A DNA stretch of 45,814 bases from CAYZJB01 sp964478735 (GTDB taxonomy: Bacteria; CLD3; SB21), in contig CAYZJB010000031.1 of NCBI GenBank assembly GCA_964478735.1, forward strand, positions 1 to 45,814, in the 5' to 3' direction. Position numbers and translations under genes: made by a program. Position 1 is the first letter of the stretch, and the number at the start of each line of letters is the position of its first letter. The notes under the pieces were generated by a model. The model worked only from the letters and a program-made list of their open reading frames with translations. It was not told the DNA's origin and did not search any database. Below, one piece after another: positions 1 to 9,728 of the stretch.

Positions 1-18
1 CAGGTGGGGAGAATGGGC

Positions 19-46
19 TTGACTTCGCAAAAAAAAGGCCTAAATT
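19..46 (+). promoter_or_regulatory. Candidate sigma70-type promoter for the TPR/Exb envelope cluster
   Basis: TTGACT at 19-24 and TAAATT at 41-46 are separated by 16 bases, in an AT-rich stretch just before the first gene of the cluster. The predicted start of transcription, near 53, would leave a leader of about 30 bases without a clear Shine-Dalgarno sequence. The window edge is too close to exclude other promoters. This is a match to the general consensus only. Confidence 0.35.
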
Positions 47-84
47 AATTTAAATCTAATATTCACACAGTCTGTACTCCTTCC

Positions 85-2982
85 ATGCAGAGTAAAAAAG
101 TCTCTCTTTTGACGGCCTTGCTTTCAATCATGACCGTTCTGTACCTGCTGGTTTTGACTCCTTACGCGACGGCCCAGAAACCGAAGGGAAAAATCGAGGA
201 GGAATACCAAAAAGCTTCAAAAAACTATCTGGGCTATCTGCACGAGTCCTTTGCCTATCGCTACATCAGTCAGGAGCAGTTTTTACGGGACATTATCCAA
301 GCGGTGACGGAGACCTATAGCGACAATAAAGGGGTGGTGGGAAAAATCGACTGGAGCCAGAAGGGCGGAGACCGTCAATCCCTCAAGGAAAAGCTGAACG
401 AGATTGAACAGAAGATTCAGTCGATTCGAGAATCGGATGAGGCATTTGCCGGTAGCCGTGTTCAGGAAATTGAGCAACTGCATGCGGAGTACGAGCGGTT
501 GTATGCGACCGAATTCGAACTAACTCGGTCGGACGTCGATCACCTGCGTCGTCAAATGCTGGAAAAAGGCGGTAAAACGATTGCTCAAAAACTGATCGAA
601 CGTCAGTTGGAACTGGCCTTCAAGCGGTTCAAAAGCGAGGATTATCTCGCCGCTGCCCTGCAATTCGAAGACATTTTGTCGGCTTTTCAGTCGCAATTTT
701 CGGACTGGGTGGATGTCAAGTATTATGCCGGCTTGACGTATGCCCGTCTGGGAGATTTTGACAATGCCGACACAAAACTGTCGGATGTGGTCAAGAGTGG
801 CGGCGGTTATACCGAAAGGGCATTGTCCGAACTGGTTCGTCTGGCGTACGTCGAAGGCAGCCGTAATCGCACGGAAAAATACTTCTCCGAATATCAGGCG
901 AAAGTGGCAAAGACGACCTCCAACGAAGACGAGTATTATCGTACCTACTATTATGCAGGTGCCACGTATTTCAATACGTCCGATTACTCGAAAGCGATCG
1001 GGATTCTGAAGGCGATTCCGGAAGGCTCCCGTTACGGGCAGCCGGCGCTCATGCTAATCGGCCACTGTTATGCGAATCTGGACGACTATGAGAATTCAGA
1101 AGAGTTCCTACACAAGACGGTTTCCTATGCGCACTCGCCGAAAGGTACCGATCCTGATACCCGCAGAAAGATTTCGGACATCGCACGTTTGAAGCTGGCC
1201 TACATCGGTTTTGAACGAAACGTGAACGGTTTGAAGGCGCGAAATACCGTACCTTTGATTTCAAACATCGGTACGGATTCGGACGTTTACGACGCCGTTC
1301 TTTTGGTTTCTGCATGGGCTTACTTTAAAGACAACAATATCGATACGGCGCAGGCATACGTCGATTCGCTGCTGCGCAGCCACCCGGCTTCGGATTACGT
1401 CTTTGAAGCGCGGACGCTGCTCGGCAACATCAAGGTTCTGGACCCAAAACTGTCGGACAAAGACCGCGAAATCTACGCGGTGGATGCGTACAACTATGTT
1501 GCCAATTCCATGGAAGCGAAGTATCTCGCGGATCGATTCGTGATGGAACGGGATTCGATGTTAACGGTCATGGAAATTCTCAAAGATGCCATGCGGCTGG
1601 CGAGTTATCGACGCGACAGCGCGGCGTACCTACGCTACGATGCGATCCATCAGCTGATCGACCATACCGTCAAGCACAACGGATTTACTCGCGCCTCACG
1701 TTCCACCGGAACGTCAAGTCAGTATCGTGAGGTGATCAATTCGCTCGTCAGCCAGTTACGCGTATCGGAAAAACTTTTAAAGAACGCCGAAGAGAAAAAA
1801 GACTCGCGCCAGGCCAAAGAGTTGAAGGAAACGATTCAATCCACGTTGAGCGACCTCGAAAACGTTCTGGGATTCAAGAGCAATACGGCGATTCTGGACA
1901 GCGGCAGCGTGGATCGCTCGTTTGAAAAGCTGGCCCGGGACCTCGGCGAACAATATGCCAGTGCCGTTATCGACAACTTCAGCACGTTTGAGACGCAGAC
2001 GTATTTTTCTCAAAATACGCTGCCTCGGCTGATCAGCGAGGCGGACTCGCGGAACCGGTTGTACTCCGTTCTTCGGGAAAAGGTGGCAAAGGAAAAACAA
2101 CTCGTGCAGGACAATCTGTCCGAGATCGACCGGCTGCTTGGTCTGGCTTCACGACAGAACAATAAGGACGCGGAAATTCGGTTGAAAAACGAAAAGAACA
2201 AGCTCACGGACTACTATTATCGTCTGACGGACTATGAAATGTGGATCTTGACCCAGAATGACGTTGAAATTTACGCGGATCTCGACGTCTGGGGCGATTT
2301 TGCATCCTACGGACGTAACAATATCACTTACGTGATCAATACGACGAAATCGGAGACCATTCAGGATATGGCGCGTGCCATATCCCAGATCGACAATATT
2401 CTCCGGGTCCGGAAAAAGAATTATGAAAACCAGATCGCTCAGCTCGAAAAAGAAATTCTCCTGAAGGAGCGCGAAATTCGAGAAAAAGAATTACGGGAAA
2501 TGCGTACGACTTCGAAGGAGTTTTTCGAAGAAAAATACTTTCAGCTGAAGACAAGCGAAAAACCCGAAGACGATCCGTACGATTACAAAGATCTGGTGCC
2601 GGAGGTTGTCGACATACCGCAAGGGGATGTTGTAGTCAAGCGGGACCAGGGTGAAGAAGAAACAGCGATCGAAGCCGATTCGGCCAATGCTATTGAATCG
2701 GATTCCACGGTGATAATGGACGCGAACTCCGCGAAAGCGGGAGAAACCATCGGCGGCGGCGATTCGACGGCCGTCGAGACTCCAGCCGATTCCCTGAAGT
2801 CGGATGGTGCCATCGACGAGGGCAAGGAGAGCGAGGAAACAACGGAAGAAACAACTGAAGAAAGCGGTAATGGGGAGTTGGGATCCGTACCCGTTGACAG
2901 GGGACGCCCTTACCGGCTGGCGGCATGCCGGGATATTCTTCTGGAAAAACGAAACGATCAAATTGTTACAGGAACGATATAA
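85..2982 (+). CDS. Exported TPR-repeat protein, 965 aa, first gene of the Exb/AgmX cluster
   Basis: The N-terminus is a signal peptide: basic MQSKK, a hydrophobic stretch to about residue 29 and a TAQ-type cleavage site. TPR-like helix pairs fill roughly residues 170-460 (for example a YYAGLTYARLGDFDNA unit). The second half is helical with predicted coiled coils near 560-610 and 775-810, followed by an acidic Ser/Thr/Glu-rich tail from about 830. I infer a periplasmic scaffold. No enzymatic motif is visible and no named family was recognised. The start lacks a Shine-Dalgarno sequence but gives the only sensible signal peptide. The stop at 2980-2982 directly abuts the next start at 2983. The last ~35 residues read poorly in this frame. 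The +1 frame ends in a protein-like sequence (GIFFWKNETIKLLQERYK) whose TGA overlaps the next ATG, so a frameshift near 2850-2900 is suspected. Exported TPR is certain; the role is inferred. Confidence 0.85.
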   Translation: MQSKKVSLLTALLSIMTVLYLLVLTPYATAQKPKGKIEEEYQKASKNYLGYLHESFAYRYISQEQFLRDIIQAVTETYSDNKGVVGKIDWSQKGGDRQSLKEKLNEIEQKIQSIRESDEAFAGSRVQEIEQLHAEYERLYATEFELTRSDVDHLRRQMLEKGGKTIAQKLIERQLELAFKRFKSEDYLAAALQFEDILSAFQSQFSDWVDVKYYAGLTYARLGDFDNADTKLSDVVKSGGGYTERALSELVRLAYVEGSRNRTEKYFSEYQAKVAKTTSNEDEYYRTYYYAGATYFNTSDYSKAIGILKAIPEGSRYGQPALMLIGHCYANLDDYENSEEFLHKTVSYAHSPKGTDPDTRRKISDIARLKLAYIGFERNVNGLKARNTVPLISNIGTDSDVYDAVLLVSAWAYFKDNNIDTAQAYVDSLLRSHPASDYVFEARTLLGNIKVLDPKLSDKDREIYAVDAYNYVANSMEAKYLADRFVMERDSMLTVMEILKDAMRLASYRRDSAAYLRYDAIHQLIDHTVKHNGFTRASRSTGTSSQYREVINSLVSQLRVSEKLLKNAEEKKDSRQAKELKETIQSTLSDLENVLGFKSNTAILDSGSVDRSFEKLARDLGEQYASAVIDNFSTFETQTYFSQNTLPRLISEADSRNRLYSVLREKVAKEKQLVQDNLSEIDRLLGLASRQNNKDAEIRLKNEKNKLTDYYYRLTDYEMWILTQNDVEIYADLDVWGDFASYGRNNITYVINTTKSETIQDMARAISQIDNILRVRKKNYENQIAQLEKEILLKEREIREKELREMRTTSKEFFEEKYFQLKTSEKPEDDPYDYKDLVPEVVDIPQGDVVVKRDQGEEETAIEADSANAIESDSTVIMDANSAKAGETIGGGDSTAVETPADSLKSDGAIDEGKESEETTEETTEESGNGELGSVPVDRGRPYRLAACRDILLEKRNDQIVTGTI

Positions 2983-5900
2983 ATGATGATGAGAGGATTG
3001 TTGATCACAGTCGTGTGCCTGTGTTGCGTATCGATCATCGCGGCTCAGGAAAACAAAAACGGGAATACCGATTCTCGTTCCCTCGAATCCATTTCCAATG
3101 AAGATTTACTGAAGCTCAAGCAGGATCTGGAGTCTCAAAAAGGAGAACTGGAAGAAGAACGGCTCAAACTGCTGGACCAGGGACTGCAGCAAAGCAAAAC
3201 GTATCTTGAAAAAAGTTCCAGTGCGGCATCGGCAACAACGGCGTTGGTCCTGTTGCAGCGGGCGGAGTATCTCTTCGACGTCATGGAGGATCAATATCAG
3301 GTCGCGACGGATTCCATCGCGCGCGAAAACGATGTTCTGGTGCGGGACTGGGACGCCAGGCGGGAAAAACTTCGCTCTCAACTTCAGAGTGAAGGAAAAA
3401 AAGAGGAAGAAATTGAAGCCGCTCTCGGTGAATTTCCACCGCTGAATTTGCTGAAGGACCCGGAACGTGATTTCGGCGAGATCCTGAAGACGTATCAACA
3501 ACTGGTCGATAATTTTCCCGAAAGTCAATACGTTGTCGACGCGATGTACAATCTCGCTTTCATCAAGGAGCAGGAAGCCCGTCAACTCCGGACGCGTGAA
3601 CTGAACGATCCCGACGCCAATGGACGTTGGGGCCGGGAAGCGGAACGCAAAGAAAAAGAAGCGCTTCGAATGTACCAGGACCTCGCGGTCCGTTTCCCCG
3701 ACAGTAAATATGCGGCGGAAGCGTACAATCGGACCGGGGAGTATTATTTCTCACGCGGCGGCGAAGCAGATTTGCAAAAAGCGATCAAAAACTACAACAA
3801 AGTACTGGACTACCCCAGTTCCGATCGTTTTCAGGAAGCGGTTTACAAACTGGCGTGGACCTACTATCGTTTGGGCGATTATCCCAAAGCCATTGGATAT
3901 TTCACGTATCTCGTCGACGATGTCGATTCGGCGAGGTACCATAACAATGATTTTCAAGAGCTGGACGCCGAGGCGATTATCTATATCGGGATCAGCTTCA
4001 ACCGATGGGCGGAGCAGATCGATCTGGCGTCCGGGACCAATGACGGCGGGTATCGCCTGATCCGGCAGTACATTGAAGACGCCAAGCTGACCCACAAGCG
4101 GTATGCGCCCGACATCATGTGGCAACTGGGCGAATCTTATCATATCGAACAAAAGGACACGCTGGCGCTGAACGCGTACAAATCGCTGATCGAGTCGTAT
4201 CCATTGTACTGGCGGGCCCCCGATGCGCAACTGAAGATCGTCCAGACGTACGAACGGTTGACCAATGCGGCAACGGAAAAAGCGACGTCCAAAGTGTTGC
4301 TCGACAGCGTCCTGGACAACCGGTTCAAACTGTATGAACGATACAAGCCGGGCAGTGAATGGTCGAATGCGATTGAAGACAAAGACGTTGTCCGTCGAGG
4401 CAATAAGATGGCCCGTGACGTCCTCGTCGATAATATTTTGTACTTCTACAATGAAGCGCAGACGACAAACGACCTTGAGAACTGGCGCATTTCCATGGAG
4501 TACAGCAAACAATTCATCGCGTACTTTCCCGTCGATACGTTTGCCTACTTCTTCCATTACAACCTGGCGAAGATCCAGTATTATTATTTCGGCATGCTCG
4601 ATTCGGCGTACGAAAATTACCTGGCCGTGGCGAATAATTATCCTTTCGAATTGTACCGATATCGAGCCGCCATCGACGCGTACTTGATTGCCGACTCCCT
4701 GTATAAACGCAATCCGTTTAAGCGGCCGGCCAATGTACCACAGGACAGTATTCTGGCGCTGAACGCCGGCGAGGAAAAACTCGTCGATGCGATCAATAAT
4801 TACGCGCGCCTGTTTCCCGATACGGTGACGTATTTCCCAATGGATTCGCTGGAGCGTGAACCGCCGAAACTGGGAATTCCAGGACGACAAACGCCGGATT
4901 TCCTTGCCTATGCGGGCGAAATTTATTTTCAACACAACGATTACAATCGCGCCAATCGGTATTTCAACACGATCGTGACGCGATATCCCAACAGTCCCAA
5001 GGCGCAGCTCTCGGAAAAAAATCTGATGACGAGTTACTACATCCGTAAAGATTACCGGAGCGCGGAAATTGTTGCAAAACGAATCGTCAACAATCCCAAT
5101 GCGGCCAAGGAACAACGGGATGAGGCGGTCCGAACGGTGTTTGTATCGGTTTTCAAACATGCTGAAGATTTTCAGGCCTCTAAGGAACCGGCCAAAGCGG
5201 GCCGGGAATTCGAGCGGGCGTATCGTGAGGGCCGCGGAATGGGCTATGCCAACCGGGAGGAACTGTCGGCGGCGATTTACAATGCCGGTCAGCAGTATGA
5301 AGAATCGAAAGAATTGCGCCGCGCCATCAAGTCGTACGAAATTTACGCGGATTCATTTCCCGATCAGAAATTTGCCGCTCCCGCACTGTACAACACGCAG
5401 GGAATTTACGCAAAGTTGAAGGAGTACAAACCGGCCGCGAGGACGTCTGAGCGGCTGGTCGACCGCTATCCGAACTTCTCGGAAAACAACGGCGCGATCA
5501 ACAATGAAATCGTCCTATACAATACGGAATTCTATTTCGAACAGGCTTCCAAACAGGCCACCGCTGCGGGAGATACCGTAGAAGCCAAACTGATGACGTA
5601 CGAAGCCATTCGCGTTTCGGAGAAGTTTGTCAAAGCGTATCCCAAATCGAAATATGCAACCGATATCGACTTCGGTATCGCCAATCTGTACTTCCTGGTC
5701 AACGAGGACGAGAAAGCGTACCAAAAATATCGTGCCTTCGCCACCGCATATCCGAACGACCCTCGAAACGTCAAGGCCCTGTACGATATTGGTATGAACC
5801 ACCTCCGAAAAAACCGTCGTCCGGAAGCCGTAACGGCATTCAGTGATGCGCGAAAGAAAAGCGATGAACTGAAAAAACAAAATCTCGATTTCAACAAGTT

Positions 5901-8196
5901 CTTTGCCTCCGAAGCGGTGTACGAACTGGCGCGAATGAAATATGAAGATTTCAGCAAAATTACGCTCAAGCTGCCCAACATCGACTATAAGGAAGACCAG
6001 AAGCTGGCCCTCATCACGGAAATGATCCCGCTGTATGAGGATATCACGGGTTTCGGTCAAATTCGTACCTTCGAAGCTGCCTATTACCGGGGACTAATCC
6101 GGGAAGAGTTCGGGGATGCGTTGATCGCGAAGGAATTTGCGCCTGAAAAAGACCTGTTGAAGAGCATTGTAGCCCGCAGCGACGCCTACAAGGGTGCGGC
6201 CAACGTGTATCGCGGAGCGGTGGACGAATACCGTCAGGCGGGAGATTTTCTCGAAAAAGCGTACGTTAAACTGATCGAAGATGAACGGAGGATCGTCGAC
6301 TCGATCAAAGCATTGTATCCTGCCAATGCCGATACGGCCGTGCTTTTGGCCAAGCAAACTATCGAAGGAAAGACGGAGAAAGAAAAAGAATACTCCTTGG
6401 CACGCGCCAAGGAACTTGCCCTTTTTTATAAAGGCCTCGCCAAGTCGAAGATCTCGAGAATTTTATACGCGACGGCCAATGCACGGAAGACGAATGTCGA
6501 TGCGCTCGTTGCGGTGCCGTCCGTGTTTGCATATGGAACGCCGGAGTACATTCAGGACCGCATTAATCTCATTACCATTGTCAAAGGTCAGGTTACCGAG
6601 GCGATTGCGGCATTTGAAGCGTCCGCCAGGGAAGCGGATTCTCTCGGACTCGATGATAAATATGTGGCGGAATGTAAACGCAACATAGTGCGGCTGAATG
6701 GTGTGGTGCCTGGAGAACTGGCCAAATTGTCGTACACGGTCATGGAACGTTACCGGTCGACGTCTGAATATTATCGCGTCATAACCGCGGGCGGCGAGAA
6801 CTGGGTCGATCCGAATACGAAGAAGGGTTTTTACGACGTGTTCTACGACGTGCCGATCGAAATGAATACCTACATCACTCAGTATGCACCGCAGATCGGA
6901 ACGCAAACGATCAAGTCGTATACATCAACGGTCAACGAACTCAAAGATAAGGGGTATTTCAACGAAGACGCACGTCAAATTCAGCGCGAGATGCTCAATT
7001 TTTCGTATGAATTTGCGAAAATGAACTATGACGAAGCGGACACGTCCGACCGATATTACAAACGGTACGAAGCTATTTACTATGCCAATCAAGAAGCGGA
7101 CGGGTACTGGCATTATCCGGAGGCGTCGGCGACGTACAATCAGGTCATTACTTTCGCTCGTGAAAATGCGAAATCCGTTCTGGAAGAAGCGTACAATGCA
7201 GCGCTGGATCTTGAAATCATCAAGCTGGAACCCGATCCTTCCGGAGAAGAAGGAGCGCAGATAGCAAAGACCAACAGCATTCCTGCGAAACGTCTCATGG
7301 CGTTGCTCGGGAAGTACGATCAATTCTATGCGAAGCTTCTGAAGCTGAAATCCACAACCCGCTTCCTGGCGTCCAATTATAACGATTGGCTCGCATCGTT
7401 CAGTGCGCCCGATTTGTGGCAGCTGGTCAATTTCAATGACAAGGGCTGGCATCTGGCGGGGCCGCCGACGGCCACTGCAATCGTCCCGCATGGTGAATTG
7501 GATAAATATGAAGCGTATCCGTTGTGGCTGGGATTGGGACAGAAATTTGCCAAACCGGCATTGCCGAAGTATATCGAAGAGATTATCGAAGAAGTGAAGA
7601 AAGAAAAAACGGTGAGGGAGACGGTCGTCGATACGTCCGCAAGCGTTCCTTCCGATACGACGGACGGAGAGGTCCTGGAAGAGGACGCATCGGGCAACGA
7701 CTCGACGCAGGCGTACGTGATGGCATTGACGAAATACCACAGCTGGGTGCTTCAGGATACGACGCTACGGCGGCTTTATTCTGAAATCGATGCACAGAAG
7801 ATTCGCGATACGTCGCGAACGTTGTATCTACGACAATATTTCGATATTGTGGGAAGTCCGCAGGGCGGGCGAATCTACATTGCAGCCGACGGTTACTATG
7901 AGTTTTATATCAACGGTTCGTTTATAGGGACGGCTCTGGCTGAACAGGAAGACACCCGGGGTGACTCATTGGAAATCACAGATCTGTTCCCTGAGAATTT
8001 TACTCAGGGACGTAACGTTCTGGCCGTCGAACTACGGGACTTTAAAACCCCCAAAGAACATCACGGGATACGTATCGTCCTCGAAGTGACCGAAGTGGAA
8101 GATGCCACGGCGGAATTTGCCACCCCTTCTTTGCCGAAAGACGAGGAGTTGAAGAAGACGTTGTACGGTCGCGGTCGAATCATTTCAAGAAAGTGA
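2983..8196 (+). CDS. Giant exported TPR-repeat protein with C-terminal jelly-roll-like domain, 1737 aa
   Basis: A signal peptide (residues 1-21, ending IIAAQ) is followed by a charged coiled coil (about 35-65) and then many TPR-like units from about 155 to 1000, such as AVYKLAWTYYRLGDYPKAIG and QLGESYHIEQKDTLALNAYK. The middle (1000-1450) is helical with weaker repeats. Residues about 1613-1715 look like the beta-sandwich domain found in glycoside hydrolases such as alpha-rhamnosidases: LYLRQYFDI, RIYIAADGYYEFYINGSFIG, then NVLAVELRD. A matching element, FNDKGWHLAG, lies near 1484, and between the two is a Ser/Thr/Asp/Glu-rich linker (about 1538-1576). No catalytic residues are evident. The protein is presumably periplasmic, or reaches the outer membrane, as a scaffold partner of the downstream Exb-type motor. 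It follows the previous stop with no gap and overlaps the next gene by up to 4 bases, so the genes are translationally coupled. Export and TPR fold are clear; sugar binding is inference. Confidence 0.9.
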   Translation: MMMRGLLITVVCLCCVSIIAAQENKNGNTDSRSLESISNEDLLKLKQDLESQKGELEEERLKLLDQGLQQSKTYLEKSSSAASATTALVLLQRAEYLFDVMEDQYQVATDSIARENDVLVRDWDARREKLRSQLQSEGKKEEEIEAALGEFPPLNLLKDPERDFGEILKTYQQLVDNFPESQYVVDAMYNLAFIKEQEARQLRTRELNDPDANGRWGREAERKEKEALRMYQDLAVRFPDSKYAAEAYNRTGEYYFSRGGEADLQKAIKNYNKVLDYPSSDRFQEAVYKLAWTYYRLGDYPKAIGYFTYLVDDVDSARYHNNDFQELDAEAIIYIGISFNRWAEQIDLASGTNDGGYRLIRQYIEDAKLTHKRYAPDIMWQLGESYHIEQKDTLALNAYKSLIESYPLYWRAPDAQLKIVQTYERLTNAATEKATSKVLLDSVLDNRFKLYERYKPGSEWSNAIEDKDVVRRGNKMARDVLVDNILYFYNEAQTTNDLENWRISMEYSKQFIAYFPVDTFAYFFHYNLAKIQYYYFGMLDSAYENYLAVANNYPFELYRYRAAIDAYLIADSLYKRNPFKRPANVPQDSILALNAGEEKLVDAINNYARLFPDTVTYFPMDSLEREPPKLGIPGRQTPDFLAYAGEIYFQHNDYNRANRYFNTIVTRYPNSPKAQLSEKNLMTSYYIRKDYRSAEIVAKRIVNNPNAAKEQRDEAVRTVFVSVFKHAEDFQASKEPAKAGREFERAYREGRGMGYANREELSAAIYNAGQQYEESKELRRAIKSYEIYADSFPDQKFAAPALYNTQGIYAKLKEYKPAARTSERLVDRYPNFSENNGAINNEIVLYNTEFYFEQASKQATAAGDTVEAKLMTYEAIRVSEKFVKAYPKSKYATDIDFGIANLYFLVNEDEKAYQKYRAFATAYPNDPRNVKALYDIGMNHLRKNRRPEAVTAFSDARKKSDELKKQNLDFNKFFASEAVYELARMKYEDFSKITLKLPNIDYKEDQKLALITEMIPLYEDITGFGQIRTFEAAYYRGLIREEFGDALIAKEFAPEKDLLKSIVARSDAYKGAANVYRGAVDEYRQAGDFLEKAYVKLIEDERRIVDSIKALYPANADTAVLLAKQTIEGKTEKEKEYSLARAKELALFYKGLAKSKISRILYATANARKTNVDALVAVPSVFAYGTPEYIQDRINLITIVKGQVTEAIAAFEASAREADSLGLDDKYVAECKRNIVRLNGVVPGELAKLSYTVMERYRSTSEYYRVITAGGENWVDPNTKKGFYDVFYDVPIEMNTYITQYAPQIGTQTIKSYTSTVNELKDKGYFNEDARQIQREMLNFSYEFAKMNYDEADTSDRYYKRYEAIYYANQEADGYWHYPEASATYNQVITFARENAKSVLEEAYNAALDLEIIKLEPDPSGEEGAQIAKTNSIPAKRLMALLGKYDQFYAKLLKLKSTTRFLASNYNDWLASFSAPDLWQLVNFNDKGWHLAGPPTATAIVPHGELDKYEAYPLWLGLGQKFAKPALPKYIEEIIEEVKKEKTVRETVVDTSASVPSDTTDGEVLEEDASGNDSTQAYVMALTKYHSWVLQDTTLRRLYSEIDAQKIRDTSRTLYLRQYFDIVGSPQGGRIYIAADGYYEFYINGSFIGTALAEQEDTRGDSLEITDLFPENFTQGRNVLAVELRDFKTPKEHHGIRIVLEVTEVEDATAEFATPSLPKDEELKKTLYGRGRIISRK

Positions 8197-8678
8197 ATCG
8201 TATGAAGCTGATTTTCATTACCGGCGCCACGGTCTTTCTGTTATCGGTATTATCGACGTCGGGACGGGCGCAGGAAGTCCGGCATCCCGATATGGAACTG
8301 ATTACGACCGACCAGGGAGAGGAACTTGTTGTCGAGATCGCAACGCAGCGGCCTCCAGATCCCACGCTGTATGAAGTCAAAGAAGAAGAGGGTCCGAAAG
8401 GTCAACCGATTTATGTCGTCTATTACATTCCCACCGGTGAATTTGTCATATTTTTTAATCGAACAACGATCAAAGGCAAGGCGGAAGGGCCGGGTGTTTC
8501 GCTTTTTCAAACACGTGTGAAACCCGCGATCGAGAAAGTCATCGGACAAAAAACCTATGAACCCGATATCAAAAAGAGGTATCTCGATATTGTCTTTCCG
8601 GAAAAGGAAAAAGTTGCAGAACAACAAGCGGTCGACAACGACGACATCGATAAGGTGATCAAACGCAAGCGCAACTAG
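8193..8678 (+). CDS. Small exported protein of unknown function, 161 aa
   Basis: The GTG start overlaps the upstream TGA (GTGA). An ATG three codons later (8202) is an equally good start and gives a cleaner signal peptide: MKLIFITGATVFLLSVLS with cleavage after GRAQ. The mature part, about 130 residues, is highly charged. It has a probable beta-rich centre (PIYVVYYIPTGEFVIFFN) and ends in a very basic KVIKRKRN tail. I recognise no family. Its place between the giant TPR gene and exbB, with overlapping ends, argues that it is a periplasmic part of the same complex. It is the last gene before a 150-base gap that carries a possible internal promoter. Confidence 0.8.
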   Translation: MNRMKLIFITGATVFLLSVLSTSGRAQEVRHPDMELITTDQGEELVVEIATQRPPDPTLYEVKEEEGPKGQPIYVVYYIPTGEFVIFFNRTTIKGKAEGPGVSLFQTRVKPAIEKVIGQKTYEPDIKKRYLDIVFPEKEKVAEQQAVDNDDIDKVIKRKRN

Positions 8679-8689
8679 GCAAAAACACC

Positions 8690-8717
8690 TTGCATTTGAA
8701 TAAATTGTCTTTATATT
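8690..8717 (+). promoter_or_regulatory. Candidate internal promoter before exbB
   Basis: TTGCAT (8690-8695) and TATATT (8712-8717) are spaced by 16 bases in the AT-rich gap between the small exported protein and exbB. It would let the motor genes be expressed apart from the TPR genes. A Bacteroidetes-style TAnnTTTG box (TACATTTG, 8788-8795) also occurs nearer the start codon, but its partner TTTG at 8768 has a poor 16-base spacing. The choice between the two is unresolved. Confidence 0.35.
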
Positions 8718-8828
8718 TCTATCAACTTTCACCCCGGTTTGTCTGATTTTATTTTTTCTAATCGATCTTTGTCTAATCATTATTCATTACATTTGAATCC
8801 CACAAAACTTAACAGGAGGAATGGATTC

Positions 8829-9653
8829 ATGAAAACGATGATGAATCTGATGCTGGTCGCAGTGGCAGTACTGGCGATGGGTCTCACGGTAACGGTATCG
8901 GCCAATCATGCAGCGGCAGCAAATATGGTTTGGTTGCAGGATGCGGGTGAAACGGCGGCTCCGGCTGAAGGAACGACGTCCGGTGTGGGAACCTTCTTCA
9001 ATTCGTTTTTCCAATCATTTAAGTGGGAGCAGGATGCGTCCAGTTACATGTGGATTATTGCGTTGTGCGGAGTTTTTGCGCTGTCCATCATGGTAGAACG
9101 CTTATATTTCATATTTGTGCGATCAAACGTAGATGCGCCGAAGTTTATGGCCGAGATTCGTAAGCTGGTGGCCGGCGGTAATCTGAAAAAAGCGATTGCG
9201 TTGTGTGAAACGGCCAAAGACAAAGCGTTGCCGTCCGTCGTGATGGCCGGTTTGAAACGTGCCGTCGAAAAAGAAGGCGGTCCTCTGGATTTCCGCGCGA
9301 TTCAAAATGCCGTAGACGAAGGAACTCTGGAAATTATTCCGAAATTGACCGAGCGTTCAGGCTACCTGGCTATGTTATCCAACGTGTCGACGTTGTTCGG
9401 TCTGATGGGAACGGTGTACGGTCTGATCATATCCTTCGCAGCCGTCGGAAGCCCAAGCATGCCTGAAGATAAAAAATCTCTCGTTCTGGCAGGCGGTATC
9501 TCTGCAGCCATGCAAACGACGATCTGGGGACTGAGCATCGCTATTCCTTGCATTATCGTTTATACGATTATTACGACCAAGACATCCAAGATCATCGATG
9601 AAATGGACGAACACATGGTAAAACTCATCAATCTAATGACGGGTAATAAGTAA
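8829..9653 (+). CDS. exbB: ExbB/TolQ/MotA-type proton channel protein
   Basis: This 274-aa protein belongs to the MotA/TolQ/ExbB family, the pentameric inner-membrane stator that with ExbD/TolR turns proton flow into movement. The start at 8829 is fixed by AGGAGGA at 8814-8820. An upstream in-frame extension to 8739 has no such site. The N-terminus is a signal-like hydrophobic segment (MNLMLVAVAVLAMGLTV), then a short periplasmic stretch and a first true membrane helix (YMWIIALCGVFALSIMVERL). A cytoplasmic loop with the family EGTLEIIPKLTERSGYLAM region follows, then the two helices containing GLMGTVYGLIISF (with the conserved pore-lining Thr) and AMQTTIWGLSIAIPCIIVY. The extra N-terminal segment is seen in a subset of ExbB proteins. 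Two exbD genes and a TonB-like gene follow. The substrate or load is unknown; the neighbours suggest the giant TPR proteins. Confidence 0.95.
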   Translation: MKTMMNLMLVAVAVLAMGLTVTVSANHAAAANMVWLQDAGETAAPAEGTTSGVGTFFNSFFQSFKWEQDASSYMWIIALCGVFALSIMVERLYFIFVRSNVDAPKFMAEIRKLVAGGNLKKAIALCETAKDKALPSVVMAGLKRAVEKEGGPLDFRAIQNAVDEGTLEIIPKLTERSGYLAMLSNVSTLFGLMGTVYGLIISFAAVGSPSMPEDKKSLVLAGGISAAMQTTIWGLSIAIPCIIVYTIITTKTSKIIDEMDEHMVKLINLMTGNK

Positions 9654-9655
9654 TA

Positions 9656-9710
9656 TTGCCTGTTTCCGGTGATTTTAAGTATGATTGCTTCCCTTTTGGT
9701 AGGCAGGCAA
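9656..9710 (+). repeat. Inverted repeat in the exbB-exbD gap
   Basis: TTGCCTG (9656-9662) and CAGGCAA (9704-9710) are perfect 7-base complements with a 41-base loop. They fill most of the 75-base gap between exbB and the first exbD. There is no T-run, so it is not a terminator. It could be an mRNA structure that adjusts the motor subunit ratio, or chance. Confidence 0.25.
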
Positions 9711-9728
9711 AGTAAAGGATAAGAGGAC

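Noticed and set aside
3751..5160. Long open frame on the minus strand (469 codons) inside the giant TPR gene
   Set aside because: It is antisense to strongly coding TPR sequence, has no ribosome site, and its translation is rich in repeated Arg/Val/Phe as expected from codon-bias shadows. Similar frames at 6925-7740 and 31622-32575 were dropped for the same reason.
8739..8828. Upstream extension of exbB
   Set aside because: The strong AGGAGGA at 8814-8820 and the signal-like N-terminus fix the start at 8829. The extension also covers the probable promoter.
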